Positions 1-9,323 of a stretch of DNA of 64,000 nucleotides are shown piece by piece. A model generated the notes under the pieces. It was given only the letters and a program-made list of their open reading frames with translations, did no database searches and was not told the origin of the DNA. Position 1 is the stretch's first letter. Every line of letters starts with the position of its first letter. This DNA comes from Pirellula staleyi DSM 6068 (lineage in GTDB: Bacteria > Planctomycetota > Planctomycetia > Pirellulales > Pirellulaceae), in NCBI GenBank assembly GCA_945875845.1, contig CAMCMB010000029.1:1-64000 (forward strand), given 5' to 3'. The position numbers and the translations under genes are program-made.

Positions 1-3000
1 GTCGTTTCGCCCAACGTGATGACGTCACCGACTCGAATGGGCTGTTCGAACAGCAAGATCAAGCCCGAAACAAAATTGGCAAAAATCTCCTGCAAGCCGA
101 ATCCCAAACCGACGCCCAAGGCGGCAACCAACCATTGAATGCTTGCCCATCGCACGCCGATACTGTTAAACGTCATCGCAATGCCGAGGGTCAGAATTGC
201 ATATCGGGACAAAGTTGATATGGCGTAGCGAACGGCGTTTTCGAGAGGCAAGTGCTGCAATAACGCTATTTCAAGCAGTCCAGGCAAATTGCGAGCAGCG
301 ACGGCGGTCATGATGATCGTGGGTATCGCGATCAGCATGTGCGCCAAGGTGATGGGTGTCCTTTCGCTTGGGGTTGCCCCCTCGACGGTCCAGAGCTTGA
401 TCGACTCCAAGACTCCCACAGCAGGCAAGACGCCCGACCAGATAAACGCAACGGCAGCGATGGCCGCAAACACGAGCGTGCTGCGAACCAAGCGAATGGT
501 CTGTGCATTGATCTGGGCTAAATCGGCAGCCGAATCGACCGCACTTGCCGAAGTGTTCGGGGTATTGGAGGACGCCACACCGGGATCGCGTCGCCGCGCT
601 TCCTCGAGCCGCTGTCTTGCTTGAGATACAACAATCTGGCGTCGTCGCAGCAGCAGCCACCGGCGTATAAAACTCGACAGAAGCAACAAGCCGATCAAGG
701 TAATGAACGTTGTGTGCAAATGCATCGCGAGTCGAAGGGCAGTGTAATGGTAGCCCATCAAGCTCATGGCCATCAAGGCAAGCGGCCCTACCGACAGAAT
801 GCTGTACCATAGGTAGCGTAGGCGATCGATCCAACCACCCGCGTTGCGGCTCAAGAAATTGCTAAACACACCCTTGGTCGGATGCAAAAGGATCGACAAG
901 TAAATAAAGCACAATGACATCAAGAGACTGTATGTCAGTCTGCCAAGCGAGTTCTCCCATTTCGCCTCACCGAACTGCGATATCCCGACAATCATCACCG
1001 CCGGGATGGCCAGATCGATGAACCAACGGAGGTTCTTGCGAAGCGATTGCGTTAGGGAATCAGGCCACAGAAAGTGATTTTCCGCCAAGCCTCCCACTCG
1101 ACTGATTTGTCGGATCATTTCCAACGGGAAAAAATAGCGAGCGCTGACCAACAGCCCCATCGCAATTGATTCGGCAAATGCGTTGGGTTCGGAGGCGCTA
1201 AAAAGTCGCCAACCGATTCCCAGGTGCAAGATCGCAAGGGGAGAACTTAAGAACACACAACTCGCCAATACTTTCGCAGTGGGTGCGAACGATGTGCAAT
1301 TGGGTTTGCTTGCCACTTTGCCTTGCACTTGGATCTGCGTCTTGAAGCGTTTGAGATTTGCCAGCAACAACACGTAGCAACTAATGAAAAAAACATAACC
1401 CCAAGGGTGAGTTTGCAAATCACGAAACAAGATCAGCGGCAAACTTTGCCAGTTTTGAATATCGAAGAGCCATTTGAGCGATGGCCAAAGCTGCATGAAA
1501 TCGCTCTTGCTGATCGGTTCACTGGAGCGGATCCACAATACGTTCTCATCAATGAACGCTCGATAGAGCTTGACCTGATCGATCGTCTGCTGATTCGTAT
1601 CGGCGAGTTTCACTACTCTATCGAAGTAGATTCTCGTGTCCAGAAGAAACTCGTCAACGAGCTTGTTCTCCATGGCCGATAGAATACGCTTTTGTTCGTA
1701 GGGCTGGGCAGATGCAAATTGCTCAACTTGATCATACGTGATCGCCGATCCATCCGTAGGTTCGGCCGCGTTGTCCGACGATGCCTTCCAATCATCGAGT
1801 TCTAGCTTGAGAGTCTCCGTTGCGAGGATACGTGTTTCGTAGTCCCGAAGTTTCAGTTTGAGTTGGCTGATGTCGGGAAGTTCGTTGCGTTGTTTTCGCA
1901 GCATCAAACCAACCCAACTGTTGAAGTTGGAGACGTGTCGCGATCGTTCGGTAGAAAGTTTGTTCGTATCCGGGGCGATCCGATCCTTCATGATTTTGTA
2001 GCGGTCGGTCCAAAGCTTCAGTTCGGTGTTTGCAGCATCGACCTCCATTTGAAGTGCCGCATTTTTTTTGGCCAATTGCAGCCATTCCTCCGACCGCTTG
2101 AGAATGGCTGCCGCTCGGGATTTGATTTCCGGAGTGTCCGTGGTTGATTTCGCGACAAGCGCTTCCAGCTTTCGTTTCTGTTCTTCTATTTGGTTTTCGC
2201 GGCGCTTGCCGAGCTCATCCTTGACTTCCTTCAGTTTGGCGACTTGAAATTTCTCTTCTGCTAACAAGACTTCTTTGCGGGCTGGGAGCATTTCCAACTC
2301 AGCGTCGTAGGTGCGCTGTTCTTGTTCGAGTCTTCGAATGCGCTCATTGAGAGCCAGCAGTTTGGATCGAAGCAAGAGAGTCGTTGCTTCGCGAACCCTC
2401 GGGTCGATTCCTTCGGGTGGTGGTAATGCTAATGCTTCGGTGTTCTTTGCAATGGTGGCTTTATCTTCGGCAATGAGTCGCGGGATTTCTATGCGACGTG
2501 CATCGCGGGAAATCATAGCTGCTTCGAATCGCGTTCTGCCATCGATTGCCGCTTGTGCTGCTCCTTGAATCTCCAATTGATACTTATGCAAGGTCTCGAC
2601 ACTTGAGGATTCGAGAGATCCTTGCATGAAGACGCGTCGAGGCTGTGGATTTTCTTTGCGTTTCTTGGCTTCGAGGGTAGCCGCAGGTGCGGCTTCGTAA
2701 GCGGCCAGGAACTCTTTCGTGACCTTTTCGCTCTCGGCTCGCGATTTCAGTTCCGCCAAGATGGCTTCGTACAGAGTGATCAAAGTTTGCTTAAGCGTTG
2801 CATCAATATCCGTCGCAGCTTGCTGTTGCTGGATGTAATTCATGACCGCTTCTGGCGTTATCGACGAAGCGTCACTGACGGGTGTTGCGACTGGCGGGGC
2901 CGCATTGGCTTGTTGTGACGAGGGTGGTTGCGTGGCCGCGTTCGATTGCAATGGTGCCGGTGCTGTCAACGGAAAATTGCCAATCGGTGGCGGTTGCAGG

Positions 3001-3254
3001 TTTGGTTTGGGCTCTTGGGCTGTACGGAAGTTTGGCTGACTCGATGTGCGAAACTGGGGAGGGGGCACGGATGTCTGCTGAGCGGGACTTACGCTGGTGG
3101 GCTGGCTATTCTGAGGCGGTGGAGACTGCTGGGGCGGGCGATTCGAAGCTCCTGGCAGTAACTCATTGGGTGGATTCAGATTGATCTGCGCCACAAGAGT
3201 TTGAAGTGGCAAGAGTGCCAACATAACCCAGAAAAGCAGAAACAGTCGATGCAT
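1..3254 (-). CDS. Large MscS-family mechanosensitive ion channel, C-terminus cut by window edge
   Basis: The reading frame is open from an ATG at 3254 to base 1, giving about 1,084 residues. It starts with a hydrophobic signal peptide (MHRLFLLFWVMLALLPLQ), then a Pro/Gln-rich linker, a long charged helical region typical of the periplasmic part of MscK/KefA-type channels, and several membrane segments. The best evidence is at about residues 1045-1078, next to the window edge: the MscS pore helix ALGVGLGFGLQEIFANFVSG followed by the FEQPIRVGD signature. The protein would sit in the cytoplasmic membrane and release solutes on osmotic downshock. The cytoplasmic beta and alpha/beta domains lie outside the window. 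Family assignment is firm; gating specificity and ion preference cannot be read. Confidence 0.9.
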   Translation of the reverse strand, partial: MHRLFLLFWVMLALLPLQTLVAQINLNPPNELLPGASNRPPQQSPPPQNSQPTSVSPAQQTSVPPPQFRTSSQPNFRTAQEPKPNLQPPPIGNFPLTAPAPLQSNAATQPPSSQQANAAPPVATPVSDASSITPEAVMNYIQQQQAATDIDATLKQTLITLYEAILAELKSRAESEKVTKEFLAAYEAAPAATLEAKKRKENPQPRRVFMQGSLESSSVETLHKYQLEIQGAAQAAIDGRTRFEAAMISRDARRIEIPRLIAEDKATIAKNTEALALPPPEGIDPRVREATTLLLRSKLLALNERIRRLEQEQRTYDAELEMLPARKEVLLAEEKFQVAKLKEVKDELGKRRENQIEEQKRKLEALVAKSTTDTPEIKSRAAAILKRSEEWLQLAKKNAALQMEVDAANTELKLWTDRYKIMKDRIAPDTNKLSTERSRHVSNFNSWVGLMLRKQRNELPDISQLKLKLRDYETRILATETLKLELDDWKASSDNAAEPTDGSAITYDQVEQFASAQPYEQKRILSAMENKLVDEFLLDTRIYFDRVVKLADTNQQTIDQVKLYRAFIDENVLWIRSSEPISKSDFMQLWPSLKWLFDIQNWQSLPLILFRDLQTHPWGYVFFISCYVLLLANLKRFKTQIQVQGKVASKPNCTSFAPTAKVLASCVFLSSPLAILHLGIGWRLFSASEPNAFAESIAMGLLVSARYFFPLEMIRQISRVGGLAENHFLWPDSLTQSLRKNLRWFIDLAIPAVMIVGISQFGEAKWENSLGRLTYSLLMSLCFIYLSILLHPTKGVFSNFLSRNAGGWIDRLRYLWYSILSVGPLALMAMSLMGYHYTALRLAMHLHTTFITLIGLLLLSSFIRRWLLLRRRQIVVSQARQRLEEARRRDPGVASSNTPNTSASAVDSAADLAQINAQTIRLVRSTLVFAAIAAVAFIWSGVLPAVGVLESIKLWTVEGATPSERTPITLAHMLIAIPTIIMTAVAARNLPGLLEIALLQHLPLENAVRYAISTLSRYAILTLGIAMTFNSIGVRWASIQWLVAALGVGLGFGLQEIFANFVSGLILLFEQPIRVGDVITLGET

Positions 3255-4077
3255 TGCGGCCTTGCCGTACGACACTCCGACGTCCTCCACGGCATGGGTA
3301 AACCCACGCGACACCCAAGCGAGTCGCGGCGACGGGTTTTTGGCGATCGTATTTCTGTTATCCCTATTCATAGGTTGGTGAATAGAGGATTCTCGCTTTG
3401 CAATCAACCCACGCTTTGTGGGACAAGGCAAGCTGGGTGTTTCAGGGGAACTGGGTTTACCGGTGTACTAGGTCATTTGTCATTGCTAGTGGTTAGTGGT
3501 TAGTGGTTAGTCCAGCCCCTTCGCCTTTTCTCCTCCTCGCCCCGGTACTCCGGAGACTGCTGATTTAGTGGATTTGCTGCAAGCAAAGGCTTTATCACAA
3601 CCCGAAGCGTGACGGCTTGTTGATTTAATGAAGTCGTTATTGGTTAAGGGAGGTAAGACGGACTTCCAAGTCCGTCAATGGGGAATTCGACGGACTTGGA
3701 AGTCCGTCGTACCATGAAATCAACAAGCCGGTGAGCGAGGGGCAGACCCGTCCCTCGCTTACCGGCTTGTTGCTTTAGTGAAGTCGTTATTGGGTAAGGT
3801 CGGTAAGACGGACTTCCAAGTCCTTCAATGGGGAATTCGACGGACTAGGAAGTCCGTCGTATCATGAAATCAACAAGCCGCTACGCGTCGGGTTGGGATT
3901 AATGCGGATTAAATCAGCAGCCTCGTACTCCGGGGAGAGGGGGTTGGGGGGTCAGGGGCGAACCCGCGTTTAATACCTCGGCTATAATGGCGATTCCAAC
4001 GCTCTCAGCCCCTAATGCCAGCCCTTCTTCCCGGTGTACCGGGAAGAAGGTAGCAAGAATTTATTCAGAAGTGCAAA
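3255..4077. other. Intergenic region rich in repeats, no gene seen
   Basis: This 823-base gap between two divergent genes shows no convincing coding region. It holds a 7-base unit, TAGTGGT, repeated three times and a bit at 3487-3510, two 117-base nested palindromes (listed separately), and at about 3924-3956 a GTACTCCGGGGAGAGGG-type segment related to the repeat at 54908-55016. A TATAAT at 3983-3988 could be a -10 box for the reductase gene that follows, but no clear -35 box is at the right distance. Confidence 0.6.
3614..3880. repeat. Two 117-base copies of a nested palindromic element
   Basis: Copies lie at 3614-3730 and 3764-3880, offset by exactly 150 bases, with about eight mismatches. 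Each copy begins with GGCTTGTTG and ends with the complement CAACAAGCC, and contains an inner inverted pair GACGGACTTCC / GGAAGTCCGTC. The 33 bases between copies also fold (GTGAGCGAGGG / CCCTCGCTTAC). No open reading frame lies inside. The structure resembles a small non-autonomous (MITE- or REP-like) element that duplicated locally. Confidence 0.8.
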
Positions 4078-4830
4078 ATGATACCTATAGATTTGTCTGG
4101 ACGTGTGGCGGTGATTACAGGCGGTATTCAGGGGCTTGGGAAAGCGACCGCAACCATGTTGCAGCGAGCTGGTGCATCGGTTGCGGTTAACTACTTCGAC
4201 GATGAGAGCGGGATCAGTCGATTGAGAGCAGACGAAGTAGCTATGCAGTGGGGTGATTCTGCGTTGGTTATGGGCGCAGACGTCCGAAGCCGTGATGAGA
4301 TGAAAAGTTTTTTTGATGCTGTTCAATTGAAATTCGGACGAGTAGATTTCCTTGTTAACAATGCGGCAATTCTGCGAGATCGGACGATTAAAAACCTGAC
4401 CGACGAAGAATGGGATAGTGTCGTCGACACCAATCTCTCCTCGGTCTTTCGAGTCTGTCAATCCTCACTCGCCTATCTCCAAGATGGAGGGCGGATCGTC
4501 AATATGGCATCGATATCCGGTGTGGTGGGTTTCTACGGGCAAGCCAATTATGCATCGGCAAAGGCAGGCATCATTGCGTTGACGAAGGTACTGAGCCGCG
4601 AGCTTGCATCGCGACGAATCAACGTTAACGCGGTTGCGCCGGGTGTGGTGCTGACCGACATGGGAGCTTCAATACCTGAGACAGCCCGCCAACAAATGTT
4701 GTCGCAGATTCCGTTGAAGCGATTTGGTGAGCCGGAAGAAATTGCATCCGTGATCCTGTATTTGTGCAGTGAACTTTCGTCGTACGTGACAGGACAGACG
4801 TTGCATGTCAATGGCGGTTGGTGGGCATGA
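4078..4830 (+). CDS. Short-chain dehydrogenase/reductase, FabG-like
   Basis: The 250-residue product has the full classical SDR pattern: nucleotide-binding TGGxxGLG at residues 14-21, NNAA at 94-97, and the catalytic set Asn119, Ser145, Tyr158 and Lys162 (YASAK). The PG motif follows at 188-189. Size and sequence fit 3-oxoacyl-ACP reductases, which reduce beta-ketoacyl-ACP with NADPH, but many FabG-like enzymes act on other substrates. The Gly-Gly pair before the Rossmann turn and the ending VNGGWWA are also typical. The gene stands alone between repeat regions, so context gives no substrate. ATG at 4078 is the only start near the conserved N-terminus. Confidence 0.85.
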   Translation: MIPIDLSGRVAVITGGIQGLGKATATMLQRAGASVAVNYFDDESGISRLRADEVAMQWGDSALVMGADVRSRDEMKSFFDAVQLKFGRVDFLVNNAAILRDRTIKNLTDEEWDSVVDTNLSSVFRVCQSSLAYLQDGGRIVNMASISGVVGFYGQANYASAKAGIIALTKVLSRELASRRINVNAVAPGVVLTDMGASIPETARQQMLSQIPLKRFGEPEEIASVILYLCSELSSYVTGQTLHVNGGWWA

Positions 4831-4875
4831 CGACACCCAGAAAACATGGGCTGCCGCCAAGAGGTTGCCGAGTTG

Positions 4876-4954
4876 TAGCGGAACAGCGCAAGCTGTCCGG
4901 TGACCGTTCGCGAATCAATTGGGAATTCACCGGGCGGCTTGCGTCGCTCCGCTA
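4876..4954. repeat. Dispersed palindromic repeat, family A (two-arm copy)
   Basis: An arm TAGCGGAACAGCGCAAGCTG and its imperfect complement flank a 23-base spacer, so the 79 bases can form a long hairpin just after the reductase gene. Further copies are at 20648-20673 and 21646-21672 (single arms), 30645-30723 (two arms) and 58379-58441 (two arms in swapped order). All are intergenic and next to gene ends. Confidence 0.85.
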
Positions 4955-4995
4955 CTAAGTCCAATAGGCACTCCGAAGTTCAAAATGGATAGAGA

Positions 4996-5123
4996 GGATG
5001 AACAGGATTCCTCGGTACGTATCCTGTGCATCCTGTTCATCCATGTTCAAATCGTAAAGCTAGGGCGAAGGTAATAATCCCCTGGGATTAAACCCAGGGG
5101 CATCTTTGCGCCTACAGCGCAAA
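4996..5123. terminator. Cluster of hairpins between convergent genes
   Basis: Three inverted repeats are stacked here: GGATGAACAGGAT (4996-5008) with its perfect complement at 5030-5042; CCCCTGGG/CCCAGGGG with a six-base loop at 5079-5100; and TTTGCGC/GCGCAAA at 5105-5123, which overlaps the stop of the gene on the minus strand. None is followed by a long T-run, so rho-independent termination is plausible but not proven. Confidence 0.45.
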
Positions 5124-6779
5124 TGCATCTTCCTCGGCTTTGTCGCCGTAGAGCGGCATGTAGCGGTAATAGACTTCCAGCATCATCGTCGCCATGCAGG
5201 TGATGTACAATCGACCGCCAGCATCGGCGCCATGACCATCCGCCCAGTACCAACTGCCTGCCATGTGGCCGGATTTTTCTTGCGATGCGACGAGCTTGTC
5301 GCGCATTTTAACGTTCCATTTCTCCCACTCCGGTCCACCGACTTGTTTCATGATCTGAGTCGCGTAATAATTGTAATAGGTGTTGGTTGGGCTAGGGCCG
5401 TCTTTGCTAAATCGCTCGACAGCAATCTTGATCGATGGGTGTTCTTTTGGCAGGCCAGAATACATTCGGCACAGGACGGCACAGGCGGTTGTGCTTGAAT
5501 TGTATCCCGCATTATCTTTGACGGATTGATGGCTGTAGTGATAAAAACCACCGTATTCGCCCCAAGACATTTGATCCAAGAAAGCGTTGGCTTTTCGGAC
5601 AACGTTCACATCAACGACTAGCCCTCCCATCGCGGCGCTCTTTATCGCCATCATTTGCCAGCCAACCACGGAAGTGTCGCCAAGGCCTTGGGGTGCGTAG
5701 TGCCAACCGCCAGTGGAAGGGTTTTGAGCATAGGCAAGAAAGTTAACACCGTTTTGAGAAGCTTCCAAAAGTGCTGGGTCTCGAGTCATTCCGTAGGCTT
5801 CGCACATAGCGATCGACGCGATGCCATGCGCGTACATGTCATCGTATCCCTGGCCTCCACCGCCAACGTACCAAGAACCAATCCCCTTCTGAAACTTCAT
5901 GTTCTTGATCAAGAAACCCAAGCCCTTGAATACTGCCTGCTTGTACTCGCCCTCCAAATGGGTTTGGCCGGCTCCCAGGAAGCACATGAGAGCAAGTCCT
6001 GTTGCCGCGTTCTGGCTGAAGCGACGTTTGCCTGCGTGGTCGCATTGCCCATTGCAAATGACTGAGTGGGCTAAACTCCAGGCTCCTGTATTGGGATCCT
6101 GGTGAGCCGCCAGCCATTTGAGAGCCATCGCCACCGCCTTCTCCGTATCGCTGGTTCCGCCGTATTTGCTGAGTAGATCCCGTTTCGTTTCTTTGGATCG
6201 ACTACTTAGTGCGGCTCGCATGGCCGCGTTTGCCTGAGCCGACAATCCGCTCTTGGGAATCAAGCTTTGAGTTAGGCTCGTCATCGGAACGGCGGGCATG
6301 TTGGCAGCAACCAAATCGCCGAAATTCATTTCAACCTGCGCTTCAGCGATAGTCGAGTCGACGACCGGGGACGCAGATGCAGTGTCCTGAGTCTCGCTCG
6401 ACTCTAGCTCGGATGCCATTGCCGCATCGGTCGCGAACTCTTCCATTGCTTCGCCATCCGTAATGGACTCCGACGAAACCAGCATCAATTTCAGCTCTCG
6501 TTGGATCGGCTCGATGTTCCACGCGGCGAGGATGAGAATGACTCCAACATGCAATACCGTGCTGACAAACCAACTCGGTACGGCAGCCCACCATCCAACT
6601 CGTCGAATGACGCCTTCGGTCGGTTGCTCTAATCCGAGCGAAGGGGACGCAAGCGGAGCAGTGGATTTGGCGGTCGGATGCGGTAGTGGCGTCTGTAAAT
6701 CCCGTTGCCCGGATTCACTAAATTTGGGAAGCTCGCTTCCAAAGCTGTCGAATTCGTTTGTGCCTACAGACATAACCAT
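5112..6779 (-). CDS. Membrane-anchored protein with squalene-cyclase/prenyltransferase repeats
   Basis: The 555-residue product has a soluble N-terminus of about 65 residues, one membrane segment at about 68-88, an acidic linker, and a C-terminal alpha-alpha barrel-like domain with QW-type motifs (QDPNTGAW at 227-234, QNPSTGGW at 352-359). This is the fold of squalene-hopene cyclases and prenyltransferase beta subunits, but no DxDD cyclase motif is visible, so terpene cyclisation should not be assumed. Proteins of this type are frequent in planctomycetes and mostly uncharacterised. A paralogue lies at 39913-41559. It is transcribed towards the reductase gene across the hairpin cluster. Confidence 0.75.
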   Translation of the reverse strand: MVMSVGTNEFDSFGSELPKFSESGQRDLQTPLPHPTAKSTAPLASPSLGLEQPTEGVIRRVGWWAAVPSWFVSTVLHVGVILILAAWNIEPIQRELKLMLVSSESITDGEAMEEFATDAAMASELESSETQDTASASPVVDSTIAEAQVEMNFGDLVAANMPAVPMTSLTQSLIPKSGLSAQANAAMRAALSSRSKETKRDLLSKYGGTSDTEKAVAMALKWLAAHQDPNTGAWSLAHSVICNGQCDHAGKRRFSQNAATGLALMCFLGAGQTHLEGEYKQAVFKGLGFLIKNMKFQKGIGSWYVGGGGQGYDDMYAHGIASIAMCEAYGMTRDPALLEASQNGVNFLAYAQNPSTGGWHYAPQGLGDTSVVGWQMMAIKSAAMGGLVVDVNVVRKANAFLDQMSWGEYGGFYHYSHQSVKDNAGYNSSTTACAVLCRMYSGLPKEHPSIKIAVERFSKDGPSPTNTYYNYYATQIMKQVGGPEWEKWNVKMRDKLVASQEKSGHMAGSWYWADGHGADAGGRLYITCMATMMLEVYYRYMPLYGDKAEEDAFAL

Positions 6780-6990
6780 CCAAGCTTTTTTCGAGGAGAA
6801 TAGACCTTCGGTTGGACTCGCGAGGAACGTGCGAACGGCCTTCGTATCATCGTAGCAGACAAAAGACTCGACGTGTACTCAATTGTATGCGAGCAGGAGT
6901 TTGAAATCTACCAATAAATGGGGCGAGCGACCCCCCTGAGGAACGAAGGGGGTGTGATGTGTCCACTGACTTGGACTTCGCCCGGCACTT

Positions 6991-8016
6991 TTAAATTGGG
7001 GGATCCACAGGCCGCGAACCCATTCGGAGGGTTTTGGCTAGATTCGACAATTGGACCATCGTGTCACAATGGGCAGAAAAGATCATTTTCTGACGAATCT
7101 CGTCATTAAGCGCCCGCCCGCCAACGAGCAACATGATTCCTTTCGGCAGATTTTTCGCGAACTGGGCATATTCGCTAAGAAAGACTTCGGTGTTTTCGAT
7201 GTGCGTGGTGCTCAGCCAAAAGATCTTTGGCATATGCCTGCGTGCAGCGGAAAGCATGCTGCTAAAAGGAATATTAGAGCCGAGACCGATCGTCCTCCAG
7301 CCATATTCGCGGAAAACAATTTCAATCACTTGCGAGGGGAGTTGAGTTCCGTCCCCCGACGCTGTTCCTCCCATCGCTAGCGGAGCAAACCCTTGTGTCT
7401 CGGGTAACAGCCGACGAAGCTCGTGAAGCAAACGGTAGCAAATATCGCAGGCCCTTCTTTCCTCGTAGATTTCGACTTTTCCGTTCGTCCATTTTTCGCC
7501 GATGGAACGAAACGTTGGGCTCAATAGCTCGTCTGAGACGTTCGCAATTCCGCCGTGCAAGGCGTACCATGCACTCAAAATCCTGCGACAGGTGGACTCG
7601 TCGCCAGCGATCAAAGCGGTCTCAAATCTCGCCTGTAAGCTCTCTCTGTTCAAGGCTCCTGGGTCGTTGATCCGATTCTTCTCATAGGGCTGGTCGAGCC
7701 CTATCGCACCGGGTTGCACGACGTGACGGTTTGTGGTCTCAAGAAACTCGAGGAGGAACTCGAGTGGAATTCGGCGATGTCCTCCAACCGTTCGGTCCGT
7801 TCGAATGACACCTCGGTCGCACCAACGCTTTACGGAAGACTCGCTGACTTGTAACGCCGTAGCAACTTGCCTCGGGGTAAAATTTTCGTCCAATATGCAC
7901 CTAAGTACGAGAAATACGTCCGAAACGGTCACGAGTGTTGAAACGTGGGGGCTGAAACGTTCAAGGGTCAAACCCTCCCGCTCATGAGTATATGCGTCGC
8001 ATGGCGGATAAATCAA
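6991..8016 (-). CDS. MerR-type regulator with CarH/LitR-like cobalamin domain, ligands altered
   Basis: Of 341 residues, about 47-85 form a MerR winged helix (TPRQVATALQVSESSVKRWC, then GGHRRIP). Residues about 125-205 match the helical cap and 215-330 the Rossmann part of B12-binding regulators such as CarH, which repress genes in the dark and release DNA in light. In the cap, Trp176 and Glu186 are kept, but the following CarH His is Arg187. The DxHxxG motif that supplies the lower cobalt ligand reads GDGTQLP (221-227), with Thr at the His position. Cobalamin binding may therefore be lost or different. The listed ATG leaves about 45 residues before the HTH; a GTG start nearer 7927 is possible. 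It is divergent from the sigma factor gene. Confidence 0.7.
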   Translation of the reverse strand: MIYPPCDAYTHEREGLTLERFSPHVSTLVTVSDVFLVLRCILDENFTPRQVATALQVSESSVKRWCDRGVIRTDRTVGGHRRIPLEFLLEFLETTNRHVVQPGAIGLDQPYEKNRINDPGALNRESLQARFETALIAGDESTCRRILSAWYALHGGIANVSDELLSPTFRSIGEKWTNGKVEIYEERRACDICYRLLHELRRLLPETQGFAPLAMGGTASGDGTQLPSQVIEIVFREYGWRTIGLGSNIPFSSMLSAARRHMPKIFWLSTTHIENTEVFLSEYAQFAKNLPKGIMLLVGGRALNDEIRQKMIFSAHCDTMVQLSNLAKTLRMGSRPVDPPI

Positions 8017-8131
8017 GCAATAAAATCACCCATAAATGATACGGTTGTTGGCGGAGTCCACTTCTGAGGGATCTGGCCAAAAACTTTTGAAAACTACTTG
8101 ATCGCCTTTCTCCGAATCGGTACAACCAATG

Positions 8132-8158
8132 GATTGAACGATTTGGACGATTTGAACG
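8132..8158. promoter_or_regulatory. Candidate operator: three tandem 9-base repeats
   Basis: In the 227-base gap between the divergent regulator and sigma genes there are three head-to-tail units: GATTGAACG, ATTTGGACG and ATTTGAACG. CarH-type repressors bind tandem direct repeats, usually spaced about 11 bases, so the place fits but the spacing does not fully. This is inference from position and repetition only. Confidence 0.35.
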
Positions 8159-8243
8159 TTATGGCCGGATCGGGTTCCACGGTTTACGTGTATCTAGTTG
8201 AATTTGAAACAGCCTTCCTCAGGACACCTTACTGGAGACGAAT

Positions 8244-9320
8244 ATGGCCAAAGCATTGGAGCTGACATTATCAAGCCGACCATCAACGGGTTCCATCAAG
8301 CGAAAGTCCTCCAACTCCATGTCGGGGAAGTCATCGAGCGTCAACTCGTTAGTGACGTTCAAGCGGAAAACTTTAGAAGAGCAGTTCAGCCACTTTCTGC
8401 AATTGTCTTGCCCGGAACAAAAATCGGAGAGGGAATTATCGACCGAAGTGAAGCGTTTGCTCAGCGAAAAAGTTGAGTTCATTGTCAGCGAACGCTTTTC
8501 AGAACCTATGGCCGAAGGCGAAATTTTAGGAGATATCTTTCTGGGTACGGGAATCGAACAATCTCCTACCAAGGCATCGAAAGTGGCTGCACTGCCGCCC
8601 CACTTGGCCCGACTTTGCGAAGCAAAGCTCTTGTCGCCGGACGAAGAGAGAAGTTTGTTTCACAGGATGAACTACCTTCGATTTCGTGCGGAACAACTGA
8701 GAACGACGCTGAACATGGACAAGCCGAACTGTTGGAACGTTCGTCGAATTGAGGGGCTGTTAAAGGCGGCGGACTGGTATCGGGATTTCATCGTGAAGTC
8801 GAATATGCGTCTTGTCATCTCCATCGTGAAGAAATTTGTCAATCTCCAAAACGGCTTTGATGACTTGCTGAGCGATGGAATTATCGCTTTGTTGCGGGCA
8901 GTTGATAAGTTCGACGTTGGGCTGGGTTTCCGTTTCAGCACCTATGCTACCCAGGTCGTCCGCCGGAATTCCTATCGACGCGTTATGGAGAAGCAAGCCG
9001 AACGTCAACGAAACATTAGCAGCATTCACGAAAACGGAATCGATGTCGGCGACGATCAAAAGGAATCGTCGATGAGCGAATCGCGTTGGAACGAACTGCG
9101 TTCCAAGTTGTCGACCATGCTAGATGATTTGGACCGCCGAGAGAAATTTATCATTCGTGCGAGATTCTCGCTCGGTGGACACCGCCGCATTCAGACTCTA
9201 CAGCGACTTGCGGATAAGCTAGGCGTGTCGAAAGAACGAATTCGCCAGTTGGAAAAGCGTGCACTTGATAAACTTCGTGGAATGGTTGAGTTGACTCCGC
9301 TTTCAGAACCAGAAGTTTGA
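8244..9320 (+). CDS. RNA polymerase sigma-70 family factor, alternative type
   Basis: The 358-residue product has sigma region 2 at about 186-247 (NMRLVISIVKKF, then FDDLLSDGIIALLRAVDKFD and FRFSTYATQVVRR) and region 4 at about 293-346 with a helix-turn-helix (RLADKLGVSKERIRQLEKRA). Region 2.4 lacks the paired Trp of housekeeping factors, and region 3 is much reduced. The first about 115 residues are a Ser/Lys-rich extension with no clear domain. GGAG about six bases before the ATG supports the start. The next gene begins three bases after the stop, so the two are co-transcribed. The divergent CarH-like gene is the obvious candidate regulator. Confidence 0.88.
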   Translation: MAKALELTLSSRPSTGSIKRKSSNSMSGKSSSVNSLVTFKRKTLEEQFSHFLQLSCPEQKSERELSTEVKRLLSEKVEFIVSERFSEPMAEGEILGDIFLGTGIEQSPTKASKVAALPPHLARLCEAKLLSPDEERSLFHRMNYLRFRAEQLRTTLNMDKPNCWNVRRIEGLLKAADWYRDFIVKSNMRLVISIVKKFVNLQNGFDDLLSDGIIALLRAVDKFDVGLGFRFSTYATQVVRRNSYRRVMEKQAERQRNISSIHENGIDVGDDQKESSMSESRWNELRSKLSTMLDDLDRREKFIIRARFSLGGHRRIQTLQRLADKLGVSKERIRQLEKRALDKLRGMVELTPLSEPEV

Positions 9321-9323
9321 ACC

